Translations under genes and position numbers: made by a program | The notes under the pieces: generated by a model | What the model saw: the letters and a program-made list of their open reading frames with translations, nothing else | What the model was told of the DNA's origin: nothing | Databases searched by the model: none | NCBI GenBank assembly: GCA_023430245.1 | Contig: JAEZBA010000058.1 | Location: forward strand, 1-8,430 | Reading direction: 5' to 3' | Origin: Pseudomonadota bacterium | Lineage (GTDB): Bacteria > Pseudomonadota > Alphaproteobacteria > Rhizobiales > Xanthobacteraceae | DNA length: 8,430 bases | Part shown: in pieces, positions 1 to 6,886 of the stretch | Layout of the letters: each line of letters opens with the position of its first letter | Position numbering within the stretch: position 1 is the first letter of the stretch

Positions 1-1
1 A

Positions 2-1027
2 CCCGCCATCGCGCAATCGAGCCCCGACATCAAATGGCGCCTGACCTCGAGTTTCCCGAAGTCGCTCGACACTTTGTGGGGCGGTGCCGAAACCTTCTGC
101 AAGGCGGTGGCGGAAGCGACCGATAACAAATTCCAGATCCAGCCATTCGCTGCTGGCGAAATCGTGCCCGGTCTCGCCGCGGCCGACGCCGTCACCAACG
201 GCACCGTCGAGATGTGCCAGACCGCCTCGTATTACTATGTCGGCAAGGATCCAACTTTCGCGCTCGCGAGCGCCATTCCGTTCGGTCTGAACACGCGCAT
301 GCAGAATTCCTGGCTCTATCAGCACGGCGGCAGCAAGCTGATGGATGAATTCTATGCCAAGTTCAAATTCATCGCACTGCCGGCAGGCAACACCACCGGT
401 CAGATGGGCGGCTGGTTCCGCAAGGAGATCAAGGAGGTTGCCGACCTGAAGGGTCTCAAGATGCGGATCGCCGGTCTGGCCGGCCAGGTCATGTCGAAAC
501 TCGGCGTGGTGCCGCAGCAGATCGCCGGCGGCGAAATCTATCCTGCGCTCGAAAAGGGTACCATCGACGCCGCCGAATGGGTCGGCCCGTATGACGATGA
601 GAAGCTCGGCTTCCAGAAGGTCGCGCCGTTCTACTACTATCCCGGCTGGTGGGAAGGCAGCACGTCGATCCATAACTTCATCAACATCGACAAATGGAAC
701 GCACTGCCGAAGGGCTATCAGCAGATCGTGAAGTCTGCGTCCGACACCGCCAACATCACGATGACGGCGAAATACGACGCGGAAAATCCTCTCGCGATCA
801 AACGCCTGGTTGCCGGCGGTGCGCAGTTGCGGCCGTTCTCGCAACCGATCCTCGACGCCTGCTTCAAGGCATCGAACGACATCTATGCGGAGATTTCCGC
901 GAGCAATCCGAGTTTCAAGAAGATCTACGATAATCTGGTCGCGTTCCGCAGTGACGAGTATCTGTGGTGGCAGGTCGCGGAATATGCCTTTGACAGCTAC
1001 ATGATCCGGGCGCGCACGCGCTCCTGA
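2..1027 (+). CDS. TRAP transporter periplasmic solute-binding protein, TakP/DctP family (copy 1, 5' end cut by window)
   Basis: Extracellular solute receptor of a TRAP transporter: it binds its ligand in the periplasm and delivers it to the membrane permease pair. The frame is open from base 2 to the TGA at 1025-1027, giving 341 residues. These align gap-free with residues 22-362 of the next gene, so about 21 signal-peptide residues lie off the left edge; the TTG at 74 is an internal Leu codon, not the start. Family hallmarks are QMGGWFRKE, LKMRIAG, AAEWVGPYDDEKLGF and YYYPGWWEG. They contain the Gln, Arg, Glu-Trp and Glu that in Rhodobacter TakP contact the 2-keto acid carboxylate and its sodium ion (recalled from the TakP structure). 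An organic-acid ligand is therefore likely, but its identity cannot be read from sequence. By hand count about 92 of 341 residues differ from the neighbouring copy (about 73% identity). A strong terminator follows. Confidence 0.93.
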   Translation, partial: PAIAQSSPDIKWRLTSSFPKSLDTLWGGAETFCKAVAEATDNKFQIQPFAAGEIVPGLAAADAVTNGTVEMCQTASYYYVGKDPTFALASAIPFGLNTRMQNSWLYQHGGSKLMDEFYAKFKFIALPAGNTTGQMGGWFRKEIKEVADLKGLKMRIAGLAGQVMSKLGVVPQQIAGGEIYPALEKGTIDAAEWVGPYDDEKLGFQKVAPFYYYPGWWEGSTSIHNFINIDKWNALPKGYQQIVKSASDTANITMTAKYDAENPLAIKRLVAGGAQLRPFSQPILDACFKASNDIYAEISASNPSFKKIYDNLVAFRSDEYLWWQVAEYAFDSYMIRARTRS

Positions 1028-1051
1028 TCCCGCGGCGTCAGGTGTTGTCTC

Positions 1052-1086
1052 AAGAGCCGGCCTCCAGGGGCCGGCTCTTTTTCTTT
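1052..1086 (+). terminator. Rho-independent terminator after TRAP binding-protein copy 1
   Basis: A perfect 11-bp stem (1052-1062 pairs with 1069-1079; core GAGCCGGCC/GGCCGGCTC) closes a 6-base loop. It runs into a T-rich tract (1078-1086, TTTTTCTTT). It starts 24 bases after the stop codon of copy 1 and about 110 bases before the ATG of copy 2. This is a textbook intrinsic terminator, implying that the two paralogues are mostly transcribed separately. Confidence 0.9.
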
Positions 1087-1180
1087 GTGGATATTGCGTT
1101 TTGGTGCGCGCATGATCGCTTAGGCGAGCAGAACGGCTGTACGAGCGGCCATGGCACGCAAGAGGCCTCGCCCATTTTTT

Positions 1181-1190
1181 GGAGAGGGAG
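1181..1190 (+). promoter_or_regulatory. Ribosome binding site deciding the start of binding-protein copy 2
   Basis: The purine run GGAGAGGGAG ends 3 bases before the ATG at 1194, with its GGAGAGG part 6 bases away. It overlaps and excludes the in-frame TTG at 1179. The ATG at 1194 also opens directly into a twin-arginine signal peptide. Confidence 0.8.
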
Positions 1191-1193
1191 CCC

Positions 1194-2282
1194 ATGAAAC
1201 GCAGATCGTTTTTGCAGGCAGCGGCCGCCGGACTTGCGACAAGTGCGATTGCCGCGCCCGCCATTGCGCAATCGAGCCCGGACATCAAATGGCGCCTGAC
1301 GTCGAGCTTTCCGAAGTCGCTCGACACCATTTTCGGTGCGGCCGAAGTTTTTTCCAAAGCCGTCGCCGAAGCCACCGACAACCGTTTCCAGATTCAGGTG
1401 TTTGCTGCGGGCGAACTTGTGCCCGGTCTGCAGGCTGCCGATGCAGTCACCAATGGGACTGTCGAGATGTGCCATACCGCTTCTTATTATTATATCGGTA
1501 AAGATCCGACCTTCGCGTTCGGGACGGCCATTCCGTTCGGATTCAACCAGCGCATGATCGACGCCTGGATGTTCAACGGCGGCGGCGTCGAGCTGATGAA
1601 CGACTTCTACAAGAAGTACAACATCATTGCGTTTCCGGCGGGGAATACCGGCGCCCAGATGGGCGGATGGTTCCGCAAGGAAATCAAGAGCACCGACGAT
1701 ATGAAGGGCCTGAAGATGCGGATCGGCGGATTCGCCGGCCGCGTGCTGGTGAAGCTTGGTGTGGTGGCGCAGCAGATTGCCGGCGGTGATATCTACCCGG
1801 CGCTGGAAAAGGGGACGATCGATGCCGCGGAATGGGTCGGTCCCTATGACGACGAGAAGCTCGGCTTTAACAAGGTTGCGCCGTTCTACTATTATCCCGG
1901 TTGGTGGGAAGGCGGCCCGATGCTGCACAACTTCATCAACATCGGGAAATGGAACGAGTTGCCGAAGAGCTATCAGTCCATCGTCAGTTCCGCGTCGCAT
2001 GTCGCCAACACCATCATGATGACGCGATACGACGCGGCCAATCCGGCGGCGCTGCGTCGCCTGGTTGGCGGCGGTGCGCAATTGCGTTCGTTCCCGCAGG
2101 CGGTGATGGATGCCTGCTATACCGCCGCGAATGAGCTTTACGCCGAGACATCGGCCAAGAATCCGGGCTTCAAGAAAGTTCTCGATAGCGTGATGGCGTT
2201 CCGCAGCGAGCAATATCTGTGGTGGCAGGTCGCCGAATACGGCTATGACAGTTTCATGATCCGCGCCCGCGCGCGTGGCTGA
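1194..2282 (+). CDS. TRAP transporter periplasmic solute-binding protein, TakP/DctP family (copy 2, complete)
   Basis: Complete 362-residue solute receptor of a TRAP transporter. Residues 1-25 form a twin-arginine (Tat) signal peptide: RRSFLQ at residues 3-8, then an Ala-rich stretch and a likely cleavage after APAIA, which suggests export of a folded protein. The mature part has the TakP/FcbT1 layout. Q155, R176, E213-W214 and E239 sit one position before the TakP ligand and cation residues as I remember them (Q156, R177, E214-W215, E240), which argues for a carboxylate ligand held with a metal ion. The C-terminal stretch YLWWQVAEYGYDSFMIRAR is nearly the same in both copies. The gene has its own strong RBS and a terminator upstream, so it is probably not simply a read-through product of copy 1. 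The likely partners are the minus-strand permease genes it faces. The copies differ in the loop around residues 120-145 and in residues 241-245, 267-277 and 301-312. These may alter specificity or only reflect drift. Confidence 0.95.
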   Translation: MKRRSFLQAAAAGLATSAIAAPAIAQSSPDIKWRLTSSFPKSLDTIFGAAEVFSKAVAEATDNRFQIQVFAAGELVPGLQAADAVTNGTVEMCHTASYYYIGKDPTFAFGTAIPFGFNQRMIDAWMFNGGGVELMNDFYKKYNIIAFPAGNTGAQMGGWFRKEIKSTDDMKGLKMRIGGFAGRVLVKLGVVAQQIAGGDIYPALEKGTIDAAEWVGPYDDEKLGFNKVAPFYYYPGWWEGGPMLHNFINIGKWNELPKSYQSIVSSASHVANTIMMTRYDAANPAALRRLVGGGAQLRSFPQAVMDACYTAANELYAETSAKNPGFKKVLDSVMAFRSEQYLWWQVAEYGYDSFMIRARARG

Positions 2283-2308
2283 GGGCGCAATCCGGCTGGC
2301 GAAGCGTG

Positions 2309-2350
2309 GGTGCGAGTTGGCGCAAAGCCCGATGATCGGGCCTTCGCACC
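2309..2350. terminator. Possible bidirectional hairpin between convergent TRAP genes
   Basis: Between the converging stop codons (2282 and 2385) lies a nested dyad. The outer arms are GGTGCGA (2309-2315) and TCGCACC (2344-2350); the inner arms AGCCCGA and TCGGGC (about 2326-2341) enclose a tiny loop. Inner and outer arms cannot all pair perfectly at once, and no T tract follows on either strand. A role in ending both transcripts is plausible from position but weakly supported. Confidence 0.35.
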
Positions 2351-2384
2351 TTCTCCGCTCACGCTGCTCAGTTTGTCAGTTTGA

Positions 2385-4049
2385 TCACTTGATGACCGGC
2401 GGCATGTCGAACTGAATCGGCGGCGGCATTTCGATGCCCGGCAGATTTCTGAGCTGCTCCTCGACCTTCGTGGGGTCAGCCGCCACCCGACCGGATTTGT
2501 AGTGCATGACCATGCCGGGGAAGGCGATCACCAGCGCCACCATCAAGCACTGGATGAATACGAACGGCACCGCGCCCCAGTAAATCTCGCCGGTCGTGAC
2601 CGGTGGCATGGTCTTGCCGGTGACCCGGTCGACATAGGAGGTCCGGGGCGCCACCGATCGCAGATAAAACAGCGCGAACCCAAATGGCGGGTGCATGAAC
2701 GATGTCTGCATGTTCACCGCAAGGATCACGCCAAACCAGATCAGGTCGATGTCGAGTTTGGTGGCCGCGGGTGCGAGCAGGGGAATGACGATAAAGGCGA
2801 TCTCGAAGAAATCGAGGAAGAAGGCCAGCAGGAACACGAACACATTGACGACGATGAGAAAGCCCATCTGTCCGCCGGGCAGTCCGACCAGCAATTCCTC
2901 GACCCAGTGATGACCGTCGACCCCGTAGAAAGTCAGCGAAAACACCCGCGCGCCGATCAGGATGAAAATCACGAACGAAGCCAGCTTGGCTGTGGATTGC
3001 GCGGCCTGCCGTGTCAGGTCGAATGTCAGCCGGCCCTTGGCAATGGCGAGCAGCATCGCGCCGACTGCGCCCATGGCGCCGCCTTCGGTCGGCGTTGCGA
3101 CACCGATGAAGATGGTTCCGAGGACCAGGAAGATCAGCGCCAGCGGCGGCACCATCACGAAGATGACCTGCTCGGCCATGACCGAAAGCAGTTTCATGCG
3201 CGCGAAGCGGTTTATGATCGCCAGTGAGAATGCAATCGCAACGCCAAGCGACATGGTCAGAACGACGAAGTCGGACCCGGCCGAGACATTCGTCGTGCGC
3301 ATATACAGATAGGCGGCAACGCCGGAGAACAAGACCACGATGAATAGTGACGGCAAGCCGCGGCTGCCGTCCGGTTCCTTGTATGTCAGCGCCTCCAGCG
3401 GCAGCCCGGGCGCCGCTGCGGGCTTCAGGTTCGCCACCAGGAAAACGTAGCTCGCATAAATCGCCGACAGCACGAGGCCCGGAATGAAAGCGCCTTCGTA
3501 CATGTCGCCGACCGAACGGCCGAGCTGATCTGCCATCACGATCAGGACCAGCGACGGCGGAATGATCTGGGCCAGCGTGCCGTACGCGGCGATGATGCCG
3601 GTCGCGACCCTGCGATCGTAGCCATATCGCAGCATGATCGGCAGCGCGATTAGTCCCATCGAAATGACTGACGCCGCGACCACGCCGGTGGTGGCGGCAA
3701 GCAGGGCGCCGACGAAAATCACCGCATAGGCGAGGCCGCCGCGAATGGTGCCGAACAATTGCCCGATGGTATCGAGCAAATCCTCCGCCATGCCGGAGCG
3801 TTCGAGAATCAATCCCATGAAGGTGAAGAAGGGGATCGCCAGCAGGGTGTCGTTGTTCATGACACCGTAGACGCGCTCCGGAAGCGCGCCGAGAAAATCC
3901 GGACGGAACAGCCCGAGCTCGATGCCGATCAATCCGAAGAACAGGCCGTTCGCCGCGAGCGCGAATGCAACCGGATAGCCCAGCAGCAAAAACACCACCA
4001 GGGAGCCAAACATGATCGGCGCCATGTAGTGAATCAGGATCTGGGTCAT
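2385..4049 (-). CDS. TRAP transporter large permease (DctM/TakM/FcbT3-type)
   Basis: Integral inner-membrane subunit that forms the transport path of a TRAP system and uses an ion gradient to take up ligand handed over by the periplasmic receptor. The 554 residues are very hydrophobic with about 14 candidate membrane segments. DctM signatures are seen twice, as expected for an inverted-repeat ion transporter: TGVVAASVISMG followed by GTLAQIIPPS (residues 121-166), and GVATPTEGGAMGAVGA (316-331) with NMQTSFMHPPFGFALFYLRS (446-465). It is longer than the common 420-450 residues. The extra length is a hydrophilic loop (about 209-232), an added pair of hydrophobic segments (about 233-280) and a Pro-rich soluble tail (about 516-554). 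The ATG at 4049 has only a poor RBS and starts 22 bases after the small-subunit stop, so coupled translation is likely. It converges on the two binding-protein genes. Confidence 0.95.
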   Translation of the reverse strand: MTQILIHYMAPIMFGSLVVFLLLGYPVAFALAANGLFFGLIGIELGLFRPDFLGALPERVYGVMNNDTLLAIPFFTFMGLILERSGMAEDLLDTIGQLFGTIRGGLAYAVIFVGALLAATTGVVAASVISMGLIALPIMLRYGYDRRVATGIIAAYGTLAQIIPPSLVLIVMADQLGRSVGDMYEGAFIPGLVLSAIYASYVFLVANLKPAAAPGLPLEALTYKEPDGSRGLPSLFIVVLFSGVAAYLYMRTTNVSAGSDFVVLTMSLGVAIAFSLAIINRFARMKLLSVMAEQVIFVMVPPLALIFLVLGTIFIGVATPTEGGAMGAVGAMLLAIAKGRLTFDLTRQAAQSTAKLASFVIFILIGARVFSLTFYGVDGHHWVEELLVGLPGGQMGFLIVVNVFVFLLAFFLDFFEIAFIVIPLLAPAATKLDIDLIWFGVILAVNMQTSFMHPPFGFALFYLRSVAPRTSYVDRVTGKTMPPVTTGEIYWGAVPFVFIQCLMVALVIAFPGMVMHYKSGRVAADPTKVEEQLRNLPGIEMPPPIQFDMPPVIK

Positions 4050-4071
4050 GGCTGGGCGATACGCTCGGCTG

Positions 4072-4656
4072 TCATTTGTCGGGCTTGATGTCGGCGAGCA
4101 GGCGCTCGGCCTCGGCTTCCGCGGGATGGAGCGTTTGCTCGAACGGGTCCGGGATGAGGCCTCGCATCACGGCAATGCGCTTGATCAGTTCGGAGATGCC
4201 CTGGAAGAACAGGAGCGTGAATCCGATCACCACGAGCGACTTGGCCGGCCATTGCGGCAGTCCGCCGGCATTGAAGGATTGCTCATTGAGCCGGAAGGAC
4301 GCGAGGAAGAATGGCCAGCCGGTCACGATCATGACCACGGTAAAGGGAAGCAGGAACGCGATGTGACCGAATATATCGATCGAGTCGCGAACCCTTTTCG
4401 GGAACATGCTGTTTACGATGTCGATGCGGATATGTTCGTTGGACATCAGTGTCCATGGCGAGCAGGCCATGAATATCACGCTGAACATGATCCACTGCAG
4501 CTCGAGCCACGCATTTGAGGACAGGCCGAACAGCTTGCGGCTGACTGCGTTTGCGGCCGAAATGATGACGACGACAACGATGAGCCAGGAAACCCATTTA
4601 CCGAGACGCGAATTGATCGAATCGATAAAGCGGCTCACTGCGAGCAAAGCTTGCAC
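4072..4656 (-). CDS. TRAP transporter small permease (DctQ/TakQ/FcbT2-type)
   Basis: Small membrane subunit that pairs with the large permease and is needed for TRAP uptake. The 194 residues carry four hydrophobic helices at about 20-38, 50-70, 95-117 and 138-158. Family marks are the AWLELQWIMF stretch in helix 2, SNEHIRIDIV just after it, and GGLPQWPAKSL leading into helix 4. The C-terminal 35 residues are charged and soluble. The start is a GTG at 4656, preceded by GAGGGG (4666-4671, minus strand) about 10 bases upstream; a second in-frame GTG six codons later is less well placed. It is the first gene of a two-gene unit with the large permease. The 178-base gap upstream holds a candidate promoter and a dyad that could regulate the pair. 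Confidence 0.93.
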   Translation of the reverse strand: MQALLAVSRFIDSINSRLGKWVSWLIVVVVIISAANAVSRKLFGLSSNAWLELQWIMFSVIFMACSPWTLMSNEHIRIDIVNSMFPKRVRDSIDIFGHIAFLLPFTVVMIVTGWPFFLASFRLNEQSFNAGGLPQWPAKSLVVIGFTLLFFQGISELIKRIAVMRGLIPDPFEQTLHPAEAEAERLLADIKPDK

Positions 4657-4680
4657 GGTAACGGAATCCCCTCGATCCCG

Positions 4681-4695
4681 GCGCTTGTTAAGCGC
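4681..4695. repeat. Inverted repeat in the dctQ-type leader
   Basis: GCGCTT (4681-4686), a 3-base spacer, then AAGCGC (4690-4695) make a perfect 6-bp dyad. It lies between the candidate promoter (4729-4757) and the RBS of the small permease on the minus strand. It could be a repressor operator or a small RNA hairpin; no regulator gene is in the window. A second weaker dyad, GGCCG/CGGCC, lies at 4704-4716. Confidence 0.4.
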
Positions 4696-4728
4696 TCACG
4701 GACGGCCGCCCCGGCCATCGTGATGACA

Positions 4729-4757
4729 GCTAATCCGAACCTTGGCGCGCCCGTCAA
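4729..4757 (-). promoter_or_regulatory. Candidate sigma-70 promoter for the TRAP permease pair
   Basis: Reading the minus strand, TTGACG (4757-4752) is followed after 17 bases by ATTAGC (4734-4729). The -35 is close to consensus and the -10 is poor. A start near 4722 would give a leader of about 65 bases that includes the GCGCTT/AAGCGC dyad. The position, between the DMT stop and the small-permease GTG, is sensible, but the match alone is weak evidence. Confidence 0.35.
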
Positions 4758-4834
4758 TGGAAAGTTTGGCTATAAAGTGGCTCGAAACCGCTTGGCTGTC
4801 CGCGGCAGGCTTACCGGCGAGCGTCGGAAGCACA

Positions 4835-5761
4835 TTAGGCTGGCGGAAGGGCCTTGGCTGCGAGCTCACGCCGCGCCACCGCCTCGCGGTGAAGTGCGTA
4901 AAGTCCGCTCAGCGCGATGAGTCCGGCGCCGACGATTGCCCATCGATCCGGCACTTCGCCAAAGCCCACATAGCCCGCGATCCCCATCCAGAGCAGGAGC
5001 GTGTAGCGGAACGGCGCGACCGCCGCGATCTCGACGCCGCGAAAGGCATGCACCACCAGATATGTCCCGAGCCCCAGGAAAGCCGCTGCGATTGCAATGA
5101 AAGTCCATTGCCCAGCGTTTGGTATCATCCACCGCTCGCTGAGACCGATTGCCGCGCCCGCCACCGTCACTGCGATCGTGCCGTAGAGCCCAACCACGAG
5201 TGACGGAACGGTGTGATCGATACGTCGGGTTGCAAGGTCGCGCCCGGCGGAGAAAAAGGCCGCAGCCAGGCCGGCGAGCGCCCAGACATCAAAGGTCGCG
5301 GCGGTCGGCTTGACGATGAACAACGTGCCCGCCAGTCCGATGCCGATCGCGGTCCAACGCCGCCAGCCGACGCGGTCGCCGAGCGTGAGCGCGGCGAGCG
5401 CGGTCAGGATCAGCGGCGAGGTCATGACCACCGCCGAGAGATCGGCGATCTTCATGTTGACGAGCGCGGCGATGAAAAAGACGGTGCCAAGCGCATCGCA
5501 CATTGCGCGCCATAGTACGATCGGCTTGCCGGCGGTGAAGACGTGGCGGGACCCGCCTGTGGTCGCAATCACGACCAAAAATATGACAGCCGACAGCGCG
5601 CCGCGCAGGAACAGCACCTGACCGAACGGCAATTCGGTCGCGACCAGCTTCACGAAGGCATCGTTGACGCTGTACGCGGCCATGCCGAACGTCAGCGCAA
5701 TCATGCCGCGACGGTTGGCAGCGGATTGGGTCACCGGCAAGTTCCGAAAGACCGGCGTCAA
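4835..5761 (-). CDS. DMT superfamily (EamA family) transporter
   Basis: Inner-membrane drug/metabolite transporter of the ten-helix EamA type; members export amino acids, metabolites or drugs, and the substrate here is unknown. The 308 residues show two EamA repeats of five helices (about 20-150 and 158-291). The first repeat ends in the typical SPLILTALAALTLGDRVGWRRW and GTLFIVKP stretches; the second has APFRYTLLLWMGIAGYVGFGEVP, in which Pro/Arg/Tyr and the Gly-Glu pair are usual. The chosen start is the TTG at 5761, whose TTGA overlaps the moaA stop and favours coupled translation. A GTG at 5734 and an ATG at 5704 (residue 20, directly at helix 1) are alternatives; none has a clear RBS. 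The overlap suggests cotranscription with moaA, but no functional link to molybdenum cofactor follows from that alone. Confidence 0.9.
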   Translation of the reverse strand: MTPVFRNLPVTQSAANRRGMIALTFGMAAYSVNDAFVKLVATELPFGQVLFLRGALSAVIFLVVIATTGGSRHVFTAGKPIVLWRAMCDALGTVFFIAALVNMKIADLSAVVMTSPLILTALAALTLGDRVGWRRWTAIGIGLAGTLFIVKPTAATFDVWALAGLAAAFFSAGRDLATRRIDHTVPSLVVGLYGTIAVTVAGAAIGLSERWMIPNAGQWTFIAIAAAFLGLGTYLVVHAFRGVEIAAVAPFRYTLLLWMGIAGYVGFGEVPDRWAIVGAGLIALSGLYALHREAVARRELAAKALPPA

Positions 5762-6801
5762 CCGCCGGTGACGCTCATGTGGCGGGGAAGAGCAGGGCGG
5801 GTGTGGCGGCGGTCGATGACGAAGTCATGGCCCTTCGGCTTGCGTGCGACCGCAGCTTCGATCGCCGCATGCAACAGCTCGTCGGATTCCGAAGCCCGCA
5901 GCGGCGCGCGCAGATCGGCCGCATCCTCCTGCCCGAGACACATGAACAGGGTGCCGGTGCAGGTCAGCCTGACGCGATTGCAGGACTCGCAGAAATTATG
6001 GGTCATCGGCGTGATGAAGCCGAGGCGGCCGCCGGTCTCGGCGACGCGCACATAGCGCGCGGGGCCGCCGGTGCGGTAATCGATGTCGTCCAGTGTATAA
6101 CGTTCCGCCAGTCTGCCGCGCACCATCGACAGCGGCAGATACTGATCGAGCCGTGCTTCGCCGACGTCGCCAAGCGGCATCACCTCGATCAGTGTCAAGT
6201 CCATGCCCCGGCCATGTGACCACGCGACGAGATCCGCGATCTCGTCCTCGTTCACGCCCTTGAGCGCAACCGCATTGATCTTGACCTTGAGGCCGGCGGC
6301 CTGGGCCGCATCGATGCCGGCCAGCACGCGCGACAGGTCACCCCAGCGGGTGATGCCGCGGAACTTGTCCGGATCGAGGGTGTCGAGCGATACGTTGATC
6401 CGTTCGACGCCATAGTCTTTCAGTTCGCTGGCGTATTTCGCGAGCTGCGAGCCATTGGTGGTGAGGGTCAGTTCATCGAGCGCACCGCTGCGCAGATGGC
6501 GCGACAGGGACGCGAACAGCGTCATGATCCCACGCCGCACCAGCGGTTCACCGCCGGTCAGGCGCAGCTTGCGGACCCCGCGCGACACGAAGGCGGAGCA
6601 GAGCCGGTCGAGTTCCTCAAGCGTCAGCAGATCGGCTTTCGGCAGAAACGCCATGTCTTCGGACATGCAATAGACGCAGCGGAAGTCGCAGCGGTCCGTG
6701 ACCGAGATTCGCAGATAGGAGATCGCGCGCGCGAACGGGTCCACCAGCGGCGGGCGGGGCGCGGCACGGTCCAATTCGATCGGTTGCGGTGCAGCATTCA
6801 T
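5758..6801 (-). CDS. moaA: GTP 3',8-cyclase MoaA, molybdenum cofactor biosynthesis
   Basis: Radical SAM enzyme of the cytoplasm that converts GTP to 3',8-cyclo-7,8-dihydro-GTP, which MoaC turns into cyclic pyranopterin monophosphate, the first steps of molybdenum cofactor synthesis. Numbering from the ATG at 6801 (347 residues): the radical SAM cluster motif CDFRCVYC gives C38, C42 and C45; LTGGEPLVRR at about 81-90 is the SAM-binding GGE motif; the second cluster uses C271, C274 and C288 in FCESCNRVRLTCTGTLFMC; and the protein ends in the Gly-Gly tail (VTGG) characteristic of MoaA. All hallmark residues are present, so it should be active. GAGG at 6809-6812 lies 7 bases before the ATG at 6801. 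An in-frame ATG at 6822 would add seven residues but has no RBS and overlaps a possible -10 box. Its stop overlaps the DMT gene start. moaC, mobA and other partners are not in the window. Confidence 0.96.
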   Translation of the reverse strand: MNAAPQPIELDRAAPRPPLVDPFARAISYLRISVTDRCDFRCVYCMSEDMAFLPKADLLTLEELDRLCSAFVSRGVRKLRLTGGEPLVRRGIMTLFASLSRHLRSGALDELTLTTNGSQLAKYASELKDYGVERINVSLDTLDPDKFRGITRWGDLSRVLAGIDAAQAAGLKVKINAVALKGVNEDEIADLVAWSHGRGMDLTLIEVMPLGDVGEARLDQYLPLSMVRGRLAERYTLDDIDYRTGGPARYVRVAETGGRLGFITPMTHNFCESCNRVRLTCTGTLFMCLGQEDAADLRAPLRASESDELLHAAIEAAVARKPKGHDFVIDRRHTRPALPRHMSVTGG

Positions 6802-6819
6802 AAGCAAGCCTCGAGCCTT

Positions 6820-6848
6820 CATATAGGGATTTCGGGCCTACGGCAAAA
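6820..6848 (-). promoter_or_regulatory. Candidate moaA promoter
   Basis: Reading the minus strand, TTTTGC (6848-6843) then 17 bases then TATATG (6825-6820). The -10 is good and the -35 weak. A start near 6813 would exclude the ATG at 6822 and support the ATG at 6801, though the leader would be only about a dozen bases, which is a reason for doubt. The gap is too short for a molybdenum cofactor riboswitch. Confidence 0.3.
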
Positions 6849-6851
6849 CCC

Positions 6852-6881
6852 TTGGAACAGGCGCGATTTGGGCGCTATCAG
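6852..6881 (+). promoter_or_regulatory. Candidate promoter of the DUF971 gene, possibly leaderless
   Basis: TTGGAA (6852-6857), 18 bases, then TATCAG (6876-6881); each box matches consensus at 4 of 6 positions. Transcription would then begin at about 6887-6888, which is the ATG itself. The -35 box lies only a few bases from the opposing moaA -35 box, so the two promoters would be back to back. Confidence 0.3.
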
Positions 6882-6886
6882 GAGGC

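Noticed and set aside
74..76. TTG as the start of receptor copy 1
   Set aside because: The frame stays open to base 2 and the upstream residues match copy 2 exactly, so this is an internal Leu codon.
1087..1180. Promoter for receptor copy 2 (TTGCGT at 1094-1099)
   Set aside because: A promoter is expected after the terminator, but no -10 box at acceptable spacing matches well enough to place it.
1050..2213. Long minus-strand open frame (387 codons) opposite receptor copy 2
   Set aside because: Its residues are Arg/His/Gly-rich and low in complexity, with no family features; it mirrors a well-supported gene. Long antisense frames are common at high GC.
2..2282. Tandem receptors as a composite mobile element
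   Set aside because: No transposase, terminal inverted repeats or target duplications are visible; divergence is that of an old gene duplication.
2502..3227. Plus-strand open frame (241 codons) opposite the large permease
   Set aside because: It is dominated by His, Asp, Glu and Gln, as expected when hydrophobic codons are read in reverse; no known domain.
6802..6886. Molybdenum cofactor riboswitch upstream of moaA
   Set aside because: The whole gap is about 85 bases and shared with a divergent gene; there is no room for or sign of the multi-stem riboswitch fold.
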